A DNA stretch of 64,000 nucleotides from Herpetosiphon giganteus (GCF_016907925.1 NZ_JAFBCZ010000014.1:1-64000), one strand, 5' to 3'. Counted from the stretch's first letter, positions 1 through 8,759 are shown. Numbers and translations: made by a program. Notes: a model not told the origin generated them from the sequence alone.

Positions 1-59
1 TAGAATTCCTCGGATCACTGGCTGCTGACACGTCCAGTATACGCGGATTCTCTGCCGTT

Positions 60-255
60 TGTACATCGCATCGATTAACTACCTACCCTTGTAAGCACCC
101 CCCAGCCCCCTCTCCCACGAAAACGCGGGCGAGGGGGAGCACCAATTTCACTACAAATCATGCAAAAACTACGCCATTAAAGCCCCTCGCCCGTGCCACG
201 GGAGAGGGGTTGGGGTGAGGGAATCTAGCCGTGGTTAATCTGATGTACCATTACA
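60..255. repeat. MITE-like GC-rich palindromic element, copy 1
   Basis: The left end TGTACATCGCATCGATTAAC and the complement of the right end (TGTAATGGTACATCAGATTA) resemble the terminal repeats of the element family seen five more times in this window. The interior pairs a CCCCAGCCCCCTCTCCC stretch with a downstream GGGAGAGGGGTTGGGG stretch, so it could fold into a long hairpin. No coding sequence is visible. No clear target duplication remains, so this is probably an old copy. Confidence 0.6.
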
Positions 256-278
256 TCTAATAGCTAGGAGTTGCAACG

Positions 279-1949
279 ATGCCACCCTTTAATCAACCAG
301 CACCACAGCTTACCAATCAATATACAAGTGATCGCCTGCTGCAATTGTATCTGCGCCGCCGTTTGCCCGCCGAGGTCTTGGCCCAAATCGGCCCCGCGCT
401 GCACGAAATGGGCGATTTAGCCGCCAATGAACTGTATCAATTGCAATTGACTGATCGGCTTAATGAGCCTGAATTGACCCAGTGGAATGCCTGGGGCGAA
501 CGCATCGATCAGATTGTGTTGACTCCGCTCTGGCAGCGTGCCCAGCAGATCGCAGCTCAATCTGGCTTGATTGCAACTGGCTACGAACAAACCTTTGCTG
601 AATATTCGCGCACCTGCCAATTTGCCTTGGCCTATCTCTTTCACCCTTCGAGCGATGTTTATAGTTGCCCCTTGGCGATGACCGATGGCGCAGCCCGCAG
701 CTTGCTTCAATCGGGCAATCAGGCGTTGATCGAGCGCGCCATGCCCCATTTGACTAGCCGCGATCCCAAGCAGTTTTGGACGAGCGGCCAGTGGATGACT
801 GAATCGACGGGTGGCTCGGATGTTGGGCTTTCAGAAACGATTGCCCGCCAAGATGCTGATGGCACATGGCGTTTGTATGGCCGCAAGTGGTTTAGCTCGG
901 CCACAACCTCGCAAATGGCCTTGACCTTGGCGCGACCTGAGGGCAACCCTGCTGGCGGGCGTGGTTTGGCCTTGTTCTATGTCGAAACCCGCGACCAACA
1001 CGGGCGGCTCAATCAAATCGAAGTCAATCGGCTGAAAGATAAATTGGGCACGCGCAAAGTGCCGACAGCTGAGCTAAATCTGCTTGGCACGCCAGCAATT
1101 CCTGTCGCAGGCTTGCAGGATGGCGTGCGGGCGATTGTGCCAATGTTGCAACTTACCCGCACATGGAACAGCGTTTCGGCGGTCGGCTTTATGCGGCGCG
1201 GCATGGCACTGGCCCAAGATTATGCTCAAAAACGCTTTGCTTTTGGCTCGCTGCTCAATCAAAAACCGCTGCATATCGATACTTTGGCTGGCTTGCAGGC
1301 TGAGTATGCTGGCGCATTTCTGCTAACGTTCTATTTAATCGAATTGCTGGGCTTGGATGAAGTTGGCAAGAGCACGCCCCAACAACGCCAATTATTGCGC
1401 TTACTGACCTCGATTACCAAATTAACCACTGCTCGCCAAGCAGTTCAGCATACCAGCGAAATTGTTGAGAGCTTTGGTGGTGCTGGCTATGTCGAAGATA
1501 CTGGCTTGCCAAGCCTCGTGCGTGATGCGCAGGTGCTTTCGATGTGGGAAGGCACAACCAATGTTTTGGCGCTCGATAGTTTGCGTGCGATCAGCGAAGA
1601 TCCGAGCATTTGGCCAAGTTTGCGCCAGCAAGTCAACCTGTGGCTGAGCAACGTCCATGATCCGAGCCTTAGCCAAGCAATTGAGCTAGCCCAAACCTCG
1701 CTTGATCGCTGTGAGCGCTGGCTGGCTGAGAGCAATCGTGATCGGGCGGCGGCAGAAATGGGCGCACGTCGTTGGGCATTGACGGTTGGCCGAACACTTG
1801 AATTGGCATTATTACTTGAGCATGCTCAAGCAGCTTTGAGCGAGCATGCTGATCATTGGTTGGCGGCGGCAGCACGGCGGTTTAGTTGTAGCCAGATTAA
1901 TCTGATTGTGGCGATCGATCCTGATGATAATCAACTGTTGCTGAGTTAA
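279..1949 (+). CDS. Acyl-CoA dehydrogenase family protein, AidB-like
   Basis: A 556-residue flavoprotein that probably oxidises an acyl-CoA or related thioester in the cytoplasm. It has the acyl-CoA dehydrogenase fold order: a helical N-terminal domain, a flavin-contact stretch around residues 169-180 (WMTESTGGSDVG), a beta domain, and a C-terminal helical domain with a FGGAGYVEDTGLP motif and the catalytic-glutamate-type MWEGTTN motif near residue 425. The WMTE.TGGSDVG and MWEGTTNV motifs, with a length well above the usual 380, point to the AidB/long form. The start follows TAGGAG by 8 nt. It stands alone, so the substrate cannot be read from context. Confidence 0.9.
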   Translation: MPPFNQPAPQLTNQYTSDRLLQLYLRRRLPAEVLAQIGPALHEMGDLAANELYQLQLTDRLNEPELTQWNAWGERIDQIVLTPLWQRAQQIAAQSGLIATGYEQTFAEYSRTCQFALAYLFHPSSDVYSCPLAMTDGAARSLLQSGNQALIERAMPHLTSRDPKQFWTSGQWMTESTGGSDVGLSETIARQDADGTWRLYGRKWFSSATTSQMALTLARPEGNPAGGRGLALFYVETRDQHGRLNQIEVNRLKDKLGTRKVPTAELNLLGTPAIPVAGLQDGVRAIVPMLQLTRTWNSVSAVGFMRRGMALAQDYAQKRFAFGSLLNQKPLHIDTLAGLQAEYAGAFLLTFYLIELLGLDEVGKSTPQQRQLLRLLTSITKLTTARQAVQHTSEIVESFGGAGYVEDTGLPSLVRDAQVLSMWEGTTNVLALDSLRAISEDPSIWPSLRQQVNLWLSNVHDPSLSQAIELAQTSLDRCERWLAESNRDRAAAEMGARRWALTVGRTLELALLLEHAQAALSEHADHWLAAAARRFSCSQINLIVAIDPDDNQLLLS

Positions 1950-2057
1950 TTTTTACAATTGCATAGCTGGAAAATCCTAACATGCGATCATATTCAACTA
2001 TTAATAATTATGCTAGGGTACTATGAAAAAGCGGTTGAGCCTAGTACTGTTGTCTGT

Positions 2058-2086
2058 TTGCGCGCATGAATAGCCTAGGGTATAGT
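2058..2086 (+). promoter_or_regulatory. Predicted sigma-70-type promoter of the STAS gene
   Basis: TTGCGC, a 17-bp spacer, then TATAGT, about 70 nt upstream of the STAS-protein start. The -10 box is directly preceded by CTAGGG. A second CTAGGG followed by TACTAT lies at 2013-2024, and a third CTAGGG followed by TACAAT at 42467-42478. This is pattern-based only. Confidence 0.45.
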
Positions 2087-2158
2087 AGGGCAACTTGTTA
2101 TTCCTCCAACGATCCAATAATTAATGGTTTAGCCGATTGAGCTAAAAAGGGTTTTTTC

Positions 2159-3244
2159 ATGAAAGCACTACTAGCGTGGTTAGCTCAGGTTGATCATCCG
2201 CTTGAAGATGTGCGGCGACGTGGCCAAATTATCATCAGCGTGATGTGTGCGATTTTTGTGATTGCAGTAATTGCCCTCCCATCATTAATCTTTAATCCCA
2301 AGCCATTAACCTCTGGTGTGGCCTTAGGCTTAGGTATTATCTTGTCATTGATCGTTATTCCACTGGCGCGCCGAGGCAAAGTATCGTTTGCTGGTTGGAT
2401 TGTTGTGATCTCAACGGCTTTTATTATCTCGATTCCCATGATTTTACGCGGCGAAAGTAGCTATACCTTGGCCTATTTGTTGATTCCGGTCTTGATTGCT
2501 GGGGTCGTGCTGCGGCCATGGCAAATTGTCGGCGTTTTGATGGGCATATGGGTCATGATTTTGGTGTTGGAATTGAATTATCCTACAGCGCAGACCGTTG
2601 CCACAAGGGGCGGCGTATTAACCCACGCCCTGCTCATGACGTTTATCGGCGCAGTGATTAGCTTTGTGAATAGTCGAATTACGGTTGGGGCATTTGATGC
2701 AGTGTCTGATGGTCAACAGACAATCGAGCAAAATGCTCGGCAATTGGCTGAACTTAATGCCTCGCTCGAACAACAGGTGAATGAGCGCACAGCAGACCTT
2801 GAAACTGCACTCGTAAAGTTGCAAGAGCGAGCCACTACCCAAGAACGCTTGCTTGATGAGATTGAACAGCAGCGCGAGGTAATTCGCGAAATGAGTGTGC
2901 CAGTCTTGCCAGTGGCGGCCAAAGTGTTGGTGATGCCACTGGTTGGGGCGCTTGATAGCGAACGGCTTAGCCGCCTGCAAGAGAATGCCTTACAAGCGGT
3001 GCAGCGTCAATCGATCAAACATTTGGTGCTGGATATTACCGGGGTTGTGGTGGTCGATAGCCAAGTTGCCCAAGGCTTTATTAGTGTGGTGCGGGCGGTA
3101 CGCTTGCTTGGCGCAGAAACCATGCTAGTTGGCGTGCGTCCCGAAGTTGCCCAAGCCATGGTTTCGTTGGGCCTAGAATTGGATACCATCAGCACCTCGG
3201 CGACCTTGCAAGAAGGCCTGCAACGGATTCATAACTACAATTAA
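2159..3244 (+). CDS. Membrane-anchored STAS-domain protein, RsbR-like
   Basis: 361 residues. The first 175 or so are hydrophobic and hold about six membrane helices. They are followed by a predicted coiled coil (about residues 180-245, rich in E, Q and L) and a C-terminal STAS domain from about residue 255. The pattern VLDITGVVVVDSQVAQGF holds the loop where RsbR/RsbS-type proteins carry a phosphorylatable Ser/Thr; here a serine is present (VVDSQ). Such proteins usually relay stress signals to partner-switching regulators. No anti-sigma factor or kinase partner is adjacent, so the pathway is unknown. The stop overlaps that of the convergent nitroreductase gene within TTAA. A poly-purine RBS (AAAAAGGG) lies 7 nt before ATG. 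Confidence 0.8.
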   Translation: MKALLAWLAQVDHPLEDVRRRGQIIISVMCAIFVIAVIALPSLIFNPKPLTSGVALGLGIILSLIVIPLARRGKVSFAGWIVVISTAFIISIPMILRGESSYTLAYLLIPVLIAGVVLRPWQIVGVLMGIWVMILVLELNYPTAQTVATRGGVLTHALLMTFIGAVISFVNSRITVGAFDAVSDGQQTIEQNARQLAELNASLEQQVNERTADLETALVKLQERATTQERLLDEIEQQREVIREMSVPVLPVAAKVLVMPLVGALDSERLSRLQENALQAVQRQSIKHLVLDITGVVVVDSQVAQGFISVVRAVRLLGAETMLVGVRPEVAQAMVSLGLELDTISTSATLQEGLQRIHNYN

Positions 3245-4035
3245 GCCTCGTTTGTTGGCTCAAACGGTTCGTCCCAACGGTTGGCATAGGCCAAGGCTGC
3301 GGTGCGCTTGCGCTGCGATGAGGTCCAATCGATCGTTGGGCGATCGGCGCTTTGTGGAATGTAGCCCAAACGATACAGCACCATCAAACTGTGCTCTTCA
3401 GGAATCTGCAATAGCTTGTTGATTTTCTCCCACTGGCCTTCAACTTCCATCGGAGTCGAGATAAACTGCATGCCAATGCCAAGTGAGGTGGCGGTTAGCC
3501 AAATTGTTTGCATCACCGCGCCCAACGAAAGCAGCGAGTACATGCCGGATAGATCGTCGGGCTTGTATTCGCTTTTATCCAGCGTAATCCCCAAAATTAA
3601 GGGCGAACCAGCCACCAACTTGCGGGCATCCTTGCCAAGCACTTTGGGCACTTGAAATTTGGCCATCAACTCGCCGCCACGCTCGGTAAAAATATATTTG
3701 GCAAAGGGTTTGAGCACTGCTGGCAGATTGTCGATCAAAATGCCATCGCCACGTTGATCAACTTCCTTCTTGGAGAAGCGAAAATATTTGCGATAGCGTT
3801 GCCAAAAGCGACCACCAGCCATTAATTTCTGCATCGATTCGCCAGCAATATCAGCTAGTTGCATACGCGTCGCCTGATCTTGGATGACGACGAAACGCCA
3901 TGGCTGCGAATTAAAGTGCGAGGGTGCACAAGCCGCCATCTCCAAAATAGTTCGCACATGAGCTGGGTCGAGCGGGCGATCTTCAAATGGGCCATTGGTG
4001 GTGCGGCGCGAACGAATCGCATCGAGCAAATCCAT
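3241..4035 (-). CDS. Nitroreductase-family FMN oxidoreductase
   Basis: 264 residues from the preferred start. The N-terminal MDLLDAIRSRRTTN is the classic nitroreductase FMN-phosphate-binding opening. It is followed by ACAPSHFNSQPWRFVVI (about residues 33-49) and a C-terminal GYIPQ strand. The family reduces nitro groups, quinones or flavins with NAD(P)H. An internal insert of about 50 residues (SKKEVDQRGDGILI region) is longer than in short family members. The ATG at 4035 is chosen because AAGGA lies about 10 nt upstream and the reading frame upstream of it is not family-like. The longer reading frame would overlap the next gene upstream. Confidence 0.85.
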   Translation of the reverse strand: MDLLDAIRSRRTTNGPFEDRPLDPAHVRTILEMAACAPSHFNSQPWRFVVIQDQATRMQLADIAGESMQKLMAGGRFWQRYRKYFRFSKKEVDQRGDGILIDNLPAVLKPFAKYIFTERGGELMAKFQVPKVLGKDARKLVAGSPLILGITLDKSEYKPDDLSGMYSLLSLGAVMQTIWLTATSLGIGMQFISTPMEVEGQWEKINKLLQIPEEHSLMVLYRLGYIPQSADRPTIDWTSSQRKRTAALAYANRWDEPFEPTNEA

Positions 4036-4051
4036 AAATGGACATCCTTGT

Positions 4052-4807
4052 CTACACGGGCGGCCACGGAATTGAGCGCTGCCCATACGAAGCGGGGAAT
4101 TTGGCATTGCTGATCAATCGGCTGAGCCGCTGGCGCATGGCTTTGATTTCACGTGGATAGAGCATGGCGTTGAGGGCTTGGGTTAGGCTGCTGTCTGGCT
4201 CCAAATCCTGTGCCAGTTGCTTGAGGTCAGCTAAATCTTCTGCGGGAATATCCTCGCCCACCCAATCCCAAATTACCGTGCGCAACTTATATTCATCGTG
4301 AAAGCAGATGCCATGATCAATCGCCCAAATCCGCTGATCATCATCAACGAGCACATGGCCACCCTTGCGATCTGCATTGTTGATCACAATATCAAACAAG
4401 GCCATACGCTGAAAATCGCGTTGGTGACCTTCTTTCAAGGTAAAAAAATGCTGCTCGTAATCGGCGTGAATCAGCAATTGCACCGAGCCAACGCCGTGGG
4501 GGCCTTGGCGGGTAACGGTTGGCGGCACCAAATGCCATCCCAAGGCATGGCTAATCATAAACGCCGCTGCCTCGCGTTTGTATAATGTGCCCTGCGGGAA
4601 ATCCCAGAGCGGGTTCTCGCCACGTTGGGGTTTATAGACCGCCCCCAGCACCAGCTCGCTTGGGTCATCAGCATGGACTTCAACTAAAAAGGTATAGTTA
4701 CTGCTCCATGGCAATAAGCCCTGCAATTCGATCCGGCCATCGCGCAGCACTTGCAAGATCGTTGCCAGCTCAAGCGCTAGGGGTTGCTCTGATTCGTTAT
4801 CGCTCAT
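4052..4807 (-). CDS. SCO1664-family protein, PI3/4-kinase-like fold
   Basis: 251 residues. It matches the actinobacterial SCO1664 family, whose members resemble phosphatidylinositol 3/4-kinases. A lysine strand (LGAVYKPQRGE, about residue 55) is followed by LWDFPQGTLYKREAAAF. The kinase-like catalytic loop IVNNADRKGGH is near residue 145, and the DFG-equivalent AIDHGICFH follows it. The real substrate is unknown. It is the last of three genes on this strand after a histidine phosphatase and a DUF3090 protein. The same trio occurs in actinobacteria, often beside the mycothiol ligase gene mshC, which is absent here. GAGG precedes ATG by about 6 nt. Confidence 0.85.
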   Translation of the reverse strand: MSDNESEQPLALELATILQVLRDGRIELQGLLPWSSNYTFLVEVHADDPSELVLGAVYKPQRGENPLWDFPQGTLYKREAAAFMISHALGWHLVPPTVTRQGPHGVGSVQLLIHADYEQHFFTLKEGHQRDFQRMALFDIVINNADRKGGHVLVDDDQRIWAIDHGICFHDEYKLRTVIWDWVGEDIPAEDLADLKQLAQDLEPDSSLTQALNAMLYPREIKAMRQRLSRLISNAKFPASYGQRSIPWPPV

Positions 4808-4832
4808 GGGCTACCTCAGTATTTGGCAAATG

Positions 4833-4913
4833 GGGGGCGGGGGCTGAGGATCAGGACGTTGCTCAATCCCAAATTAGGCTAAACCTGATCCCTGATCCCC
4901 AGCCCCCGCCCCC
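4833..4913. repeat. Long GC-rich inverted repeat between DUF3090 and SCO1664 genes
   Basis: Two 23-bp arms (4833-4855 and 4891-4913) match at 22 of 23 positions when one is reverse-complemented. They are separated by about 35 bp. The arms are built of GGGGGCGGGGGCTG-type sequence plus GATCAGG. The repeat lies in the 111-bp gap inside the presumed operon and could act as an mRNA stabiliser or attenuator, or be a small mobile palindrome. Confidence 0.8.
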
Positions 4914-4918
4914 TACTT

Positions 4919-5524
4919 CTACATTTCGGAAGCTTTTTTATTGCCGTGGCCGTTTTTCTTGACGCACATATGGCCTTCATCTTCCATTGGCTGCAAACAT
5001 TGAGGGCAAATTGGCCGCCCGCCAGTGGTGATGATGTCCATCGCGTTGCGACTTAGCGCTTGCATTTGGGCGCGGGTTGCCGAAATGCGAACGCGACGTG
5101 GCTCGTTTTTGGCTTCTTCATCATCGTCGCTGCGTTGCTGCAAAATTGGATCAATATCTTCATCTTCATCATCGTCGCCCAACTGCAATTCATCGGCCTC
5201 GATGACCAACAGATCGCTGGTTGGGTCGTAGGCGAGCGCCATTTGAGCGATGCGGAAGAAGGGATTTAACGGTGGCCGCAGCAACAATTCGGCTGGGGTT
5301 GGCTCCTCGGATGCATCGGGCCGCGCCACGCCACGCTTATCCAATTCTTCGAGAATATCGTCAATGCGTAAGCATAACGCGCGAACCAACTCTTTTTCGG
5401 TGATCAACGAAACCAGATCGTTGCCTTTTTGGGCTTGAAGATAGAACGTGCGCTGGCCTGGCTGGCCAACTGCTGCTGCCGTAATATGGCTAACGCGGCG
5501 TAAATCGTAGACGAAATCTGACAT
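4919..5524 (-). CDS. DUF3090 family protein with C-terminal zinc-ribbon-like motif
   Basis: 201 residues and no assigned function in the family. The N-terminal VYDLRRVSHITAAAVGQPG and RTFYLQAQKG are the DUF3090 hallmarks. Residues about 116-137 are very acidic (long D/E runs), which is unusual. The C-terminus carries CPQC (C173, C176), then H185 and C187, a plausible zinc-binding set. The middle gene of the trio histidine phosphatase - DUF3090 - SCO1664. AAAGG lies 6 nt before ATG. The cell role is unknown; the conserved linkage argues that the three proteins act together. Confidence 0.88.
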   Translation of the reverse strand: MSDFVYDLRRVSHITAAAVGQPGQRTFYLQAQKGNDLVSLITEKELVRALCLRIDDILEELDKRGVARPDASEEPTPAELLLRPPLNPFFRIAQMALAYDPTSDLLVIEADELQLGDDDEDEDIDPILQQRSDDDEEAKNEPRRVRISATRAQMQALSRNAMDIITTGGRPICPQCLQPMEDEGHMCVKKNGHGNKKASEM

Positions 5525-5561
5525 ACCGAACCTTTCAATTCAGTGTAAGCGAGAGCTTAGC

Positions 5562-6233
5562 TTAACCCACAGGCCGTTCAGTTTCCGGCGTAACCTCGTT
5601 TGGATCGTTCGAAGCAGGCTTGGCTTCAGGAAAGCTGGGCATTTCGCTGGTTTGATTGACACACAGCACATGCGGCCCGCTATCGTTGACCGTAACCACC
5701 GTCACTGAGGCTGGGCTAATGACAATTCGTTGAAACAAATCTAAATGTACGCCCAAATAATGCGCAATCATGGCTTTAACCACATCGGCATGGGCGAAAA
5801 CGGCAATAACCTCATTGGGATGTTGCTGACGCAGCGCTTCGAGCGCATCGACCACCCGATTTTGCATCTCGCGCAAAGTTTCGCCGCCTGGAATCCGCGT
5901 TCCCGATGGAAAACGCTGGATATTACTCCAAGTCGGGGTATCGGCTAATTCCTTAATCGTGCGGCCTGTCCACTCGCCAAATTGAATCTCGCCAACGCCA
6001 GCCAAGATTTGAACCTCAAGGCCAAGCTGTTGCGCGATTGGTTGGGCGGTTTCGACAGCACGCTCAAGCGGGCTGCTATAGATCGCTTTGATCGGGGCGT
6101 TGGCCAAATGTTCAGCCAAGCGTTGAGCTTGGGCCTGACCTTCGGCATTGAGGTGGACGTTGGGTGTCCAACCAGCCAAGGCTTTACCAACCATATCGTT
6201 AGTAGCATGGCGAATTAATAAAAACGTCGTCAT
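5562..6233 (-). CDS. Histidine phosphatase superfamily protein (MSMEG_4193-type)
   Basis: 223 residues, phosphoglycerate-mutase fold. The RHG-type motif appears as RHATND (R8, H9, the presumed phospho-acceptor). IYSSPLERAVETA carries the second arginine, and the second catalytic histidine is in VFAHADVVKAMIAHYL. In actinobacteria this family is encoded first in the same three-gene cluster. It probably dephosphorylates a small molecule; which one cannot be told from sequence. The C-terminal 35 residues are low complexity (TPETERPVG). GGAGGAA lies about 10 nt upstream of ATG. Confidence 0.88.
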   Translation of the reverse strand: MTTFLLIRHATNDMVGKALAGWTPNVHLNAEGQAQAQRLAEHLANAPIKAIYSSPLERAVETAQPIAQQLGLEVQILAGVGEIQFGEWTGRTIKELADTPTWSNIQRFPSGTRIPGGETLREMQNRVVDALEALRQQHPNEVIAVFAHADVVKAMIAHYLGVHLDLFQRIVISPASVTVVTVNDSGPHVLCVNQTSEMPSFPEAKPASNDPNEVTPETERPVG

Positions 6234-6643
6234 TGGTCTTGATTTCCTCCGCTACGACGCACAATACATCGTATTATACGGCGATTTTACTGCCAATGGT
6301 GAGCTTATGATGATTAATCTTTGGCCGCTAGCCGCTGGGCGTGCTATTGGCTGCTTAGTGCTGAACAAGCGCAGCCCACGCCCCAAGCGGCCAACCATGG
6401 CCAATTTGTAACCAGAATTTCTAAAGAAGCTTAATAAATCGCCCAAATCCAAGGCTGATGGCACTGCATTTGCTCTTTGCTAGGCCAAAAACCTACTCCC
6501 TGAGCCAAAAAGCACTTGCATTCTTGGCAAGGGTGATATAAGGTAGGTGCTATCGCGAATGCTTGAGGTATTACGAGGATACTAAAGCCATGCGGCTGTC
6601 TTTCTATTTTGGTGAAGACAGGTAGTGTAAGGAGTAACTCCAA
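6234..6643. other. 410-bp intergenic region upstream of the HU gene
   Basis: A divergent spacer between the histidine phosphatase trio and the HU gene, so it must hold promoters for both. I see no convincing reading frame and none of the repeat families found elsewhere. Just before the HU start, GGAGTAACTCC is a short palindrome that includes the ribosome-binding site and could partly sequester it. Confidence 0.5.
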
Positions 6644-6922
6644 ATGCATCAATCGGATTTGATCAAGGCCATTGCGGAAAAATCAGGTTTGAACCAAGCC
6701 CAAGCTGGCAAAGCAGTTAACGCCTTGCTCGAAAGCATTACCGAAGCGTTGGCAGCTGGCGATCGGGTCGTCTTGACTGGCTTTGGCACCTTTGAAGTCC
6801 GCGAACGCCAAGCTCGCACTGGCTTCAACCCCAAAACCCGCGAGCCATTGGAAATTCCTGCTACCCGCGCCCCAGCATTCTCGGCTGGTAGCAACTTGAA
6901 AAAAGCTGTCACCGAGAAATAA
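6644..6922 (+). CDS. hup: HU-family DNA-binding protein
   Basis: 92 residues, the normal HU length. It has the full family pattern: N-terminal helices (LIKAIAEKSGLNQAQAGKAV), the GFGTFEVRERQARTGFNP beta-arm start, and the intercalating-proline region PLEIPATRAPAFSAG. HU bends and compacts DNA as a dimer. AAGGAG lies 9 nt before ATG. The gene is single and is followed by its own terminator. A nucleoid protein is expected to be highly expressed. Confidence 0.95.
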   Translation: MHQSDLIKAIAEKSGLNQAQAGKAVNALLESITEALAAGDRVVLTGFGTFEVRERQARTGFNPKTREPLEIPATRAPAFSAGSNLKKAVTEK

Positions 6923-6936
6923 TGCTCGGTTGGCCC

Positions 6937-6973
6937 AACCACGGCTAGGCAATGGGCTTGGCCGTGGTTTTTT
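6937..6973 (+). terminator. Rho-independent terminator after HU
   Basis: AACCACGGC and GCCGTGGTT form a perfect 9-bp stem (6937-6945 with 6961-6969) with a 15-nt loop, followed by a T run. It starts 15 nt after the HU stop. Confidence 0.9.
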
Positions 6974-7036
6974 GTGGCTTGAAAATAGCACATTTGTTTT
7001 GTATAATTGCTTGGTTGTGTTGTATGAGGATTTTCT

Positions 7037-7501
7037 ATGCAGGTCTATGAACGGGCTGGCGTAACAATTGCTGGCTTGGCAACTCGCACCACCAATCAAG
7101 CAGAAAGCGACCCCAACACTGGCTTAATCGGCCCATTGTATCAACGCTTTTTTAGCGAGAATATTAGCCAGCAGATCGCCAATGCTGATCTTACCAGCCG
7201 CTATGCGGTCTATACCCACTATGCCAGCGATCATCAGGGCGAGTACGATTTGATTGTTGGCCATGCGGTCAGCGGCGAGCAACCAGTTGCTGCTGGCTTA
7301 ACTCAAATTACTATTCCTGCCCAGCGTTATTTGCGTTGGCAAGCAACGATTGCCCAACCAAGCGATGTATTTGGGCTGTGGGTGCAGATTTGGGACTATT
7401 TTAGCCAGCCCCAAACCTATCAACGCAGCTATACTGCCGATTTTGAATACTACGATTTTGCCCAGCCTGAGCAAGTCGAAATCTGGATTGCTATTCAGTA
7501 A
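7037..7501 (+). CDS. GyrI-like / AraC-type effector-binding domain protein
   Basis: 154 residues, a stand-alone effector-binding domain (SHV fold, as in the C-terminus of Rob/BmrR and in the integron protein Cass2). Supporting motifs are the N-terminal VYERAGVTIAGLATRT strand, YAVYTHYASDHQGEYDLIVGHAV, the loop IPAQRYLRWQA, and the C-terminal YTADFEYYDFAQPEQVEIWIAI with the conserved acidic/aromatic ligand pocket. No DNA-binding domain is present. Stand-alone members bind small, often cationic, hydrophobic molecules or act as gyrase inhibitors. GAGGA lies 7 nt before ATG. No operon partner. Confidence 0.85.
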   Translation: MQVYERAGVTIAGLATRTTNQAESDPNTGLIGPLYQRFFSENISQQIANADLTSRYAVYTHYASDHQGEYDLIVGHAVSGEQPVAAGLTQITIPAQRYLRWQATIAQPSDVFGLWVQIWDYFSQPQTYQRSYTADFEYYDFAQPEQVEIWIAIQ

Positions 7502-7514
7502 GTTTTGAGTAGAT

Positions 7515-7701
7515 CCCCGCGCCCGTGGCGTGGGCGAGGGGCTTTAACGCGCTGGTTCTCCCACAATTCCTTGGCGAAAAATGGTCGGCTCCCCCTCGCC
7601 CGCATTTTTGTGGGAGAGGGGGCTGGGGGGTGAGGGAACGCTCCATCGCCGACCAATCGCTCAAAACCTACCCTTGAAAGGAGGGGGCTGGGGGGTGAGG
7701 G
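7515..7701. repeat. GC-rich palindromic repeat cluster
   Basis: Several segments of the element family: CGCCCGTGGCGTGGGCGAGGGGC, then CCCCTCGCCCGCATTTTTGTGGGAGAGG, then two copies of GGGGGCTGGGGGGTGAGGGAA at about 7619 and 7682. No TGTACTGG-type end is seen. It looks like a degraded or partly duplicated MITE-like element between convergent genes. Confidence 0.55.
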
Positions 7702-7704
7702 AAT

Positions 7705-8190
7705 TTATGTGGCATCAAGCGTTTGTTTTGTCCAATCGATGGTATAGCCAGCTGCCGACTTGTCGATGACCTGCTCAACTGCCCCCAATACTTGGCCAAT
7801 AAAATCAGGATTTTCATGAACGAACACAATTGCCTCATTCGGCCCAGTGTTTGGCACCACTAACAAGCCATGTTGGTCGCGCCAGCCAAGATAATCGAAA
7901 AAGAGATACGTGATCGCTAGCACTAGGCCTGCAGATAGCACATTTTGGGCATCCTCGATTAAAAAGTTTGACCTTAAGCCCATCGTAATTGTTAAGCCTG
8001 TGGCTAAAATCAATAATTGCTTGGTCGGAAAAGCTTTGTAGATTTTTACTTGAGCAACTTTGGCAAGGTTTGCGATTGGAATAAGTGTCTGATCAATCCG
8101 TAGCCGCGTGCCATTAATCTGCATGTGTTCGGCGTGTACTGTGGTAACGCGGTGTTTGGCGATCGGTTCGATTGCTGATTCGCTTGGCAT
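7705..8190 (-). CDS. Small membrane protein, DUF6232-like
   Basis: 161 residues from the chosen ATG. The N-terminal half is a soluble beta-like segment (VTTVHAEHMQINGTRLRIDQTLIPIANLAKVAQVKIY). Two hydrophobic helices follow (LLILATGLTITMGL and VLSAGLVLAITYLFFDYL), then a short cytosolic tail with LLVVPNTGPNEAIVFVHENP. The layout resembles the DUF6232 family; I am not certain of the assignment. GAGGGG sits 4 nt before this ATG. A longer reading frame that starts upstream would overlap the divergent peroxiredoxin gene and is not preferred. Function unknown. Confidence 0.65.
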   Translation of the reverse strand: MPSESAIEPIAKHRVTTVHAEHMQINGTRLRIDQTLIPIANLAKVAQVKIYKAFPTKQLLILATGLTITMGLRSNFLIEDAQNVLSAGLVLAITYLFFDYLGWRDQHGLLVVPNTGPNEAIVFVHENPDFIGQVLGAVEQVIDKSAAGYTIDWTKQTLDAT

Positions 8191-8271
8191 AATTCCCCTC
8201 AATTCACTCCAATGCGGAGTATAATGCAATACGGTATTTAGGATGAGTGTGTACATTAAGGAGCGATGCGC

Positions 8272-8727
8272 GTGGATAGTACCACCCTTAAAGTTGGCGA
8301 TCAAGCCCCCGATTGGACATTAAGTGGCACCGATGGCGACGTGCATTTGGCCGACTTCCAAGGCCAAAAAAACGTTGTGCTGCTGTTTTATCCCTTAGAT
8401 TTTAGCCCTGTCTGTTCGTTGCAATTGCCCAGTTATCAAGCCCGCAAGCCTGAATTCGATCAACGTGATACTGAGATTTTTGGCATTAGCACTGATAGTA
8501 AATGGTCGCACAAAGCATTTTCCGATCAGTTAGGGCTTGAATATCAACTACTCAGCGATTATCAACGCCAGGTTTCCGAAGCCTATGGCGTGTTGCGCCC
8601 AGAAGGCTTTACCAATCGCGCCGTATTTGTGATTGATAAAGCTGGGATCGTGCGCCATATTTCGGTAACCAACCCTGGCCAACAGCCCGACCAAAACGAA
8701 GTGATGAACGTGCTCGAAACCTTGTAA
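8272..8727 (+). CDS. 1-Cys peroxiredoxin (AhpC/TSA family, AhpE/Bcp-like)
   Basis: 151 residues. Thioredoxin-fold peroxidase that reduces hydroperoxides in the cytoplasm. The peroxidatic cysteine lies in [14 protein letters not shown] (C48), and no other cysteine exists in the protein, so it must be a 1-Cys enzyme recycled by an outside thiol. The [22 protein letters not shown] strand is typical of AhpE/Bcp. The GTG at 8272 is preferred because AAGGAG lies 8 nt upstream; the ATG at 8266 would leave only 2 nt. It is divergent from the DUF6232-like gene, with about 80 bp shared upstream region. Confidence 0.88.
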   Translation: MDSTTLKVGDQAPDWTLSGTDGDVHLADFQGQKNVVLLFYPLDFSPVCSLQLPSYQARKPEFDQRDTEIFGISTDSKWSHKAFSDQLGLEYQLLSDYQRQVSEAYGVLRPEGFTNRAVFVIDKAGIVRHISVTNPGQQPDQNEVMNVLETL

Positions 8728-8759
8728 ATTGCAATGGCGCGGTACTGCCCTGTATCGCG

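Noticed and set aside
2024-2074. MKKRLSLVLLSVCAHE mini-frame
   Set aside because: Signal-like but only 16 codons, no RBS, and it spans the predicted promoter of the STAS gene.
7511-7701. Possible rRNA or structured RNA from GC-rich hairpins
   Set aside because: It matches the palindromic element family found at five other sites; no RNA-gene signature.
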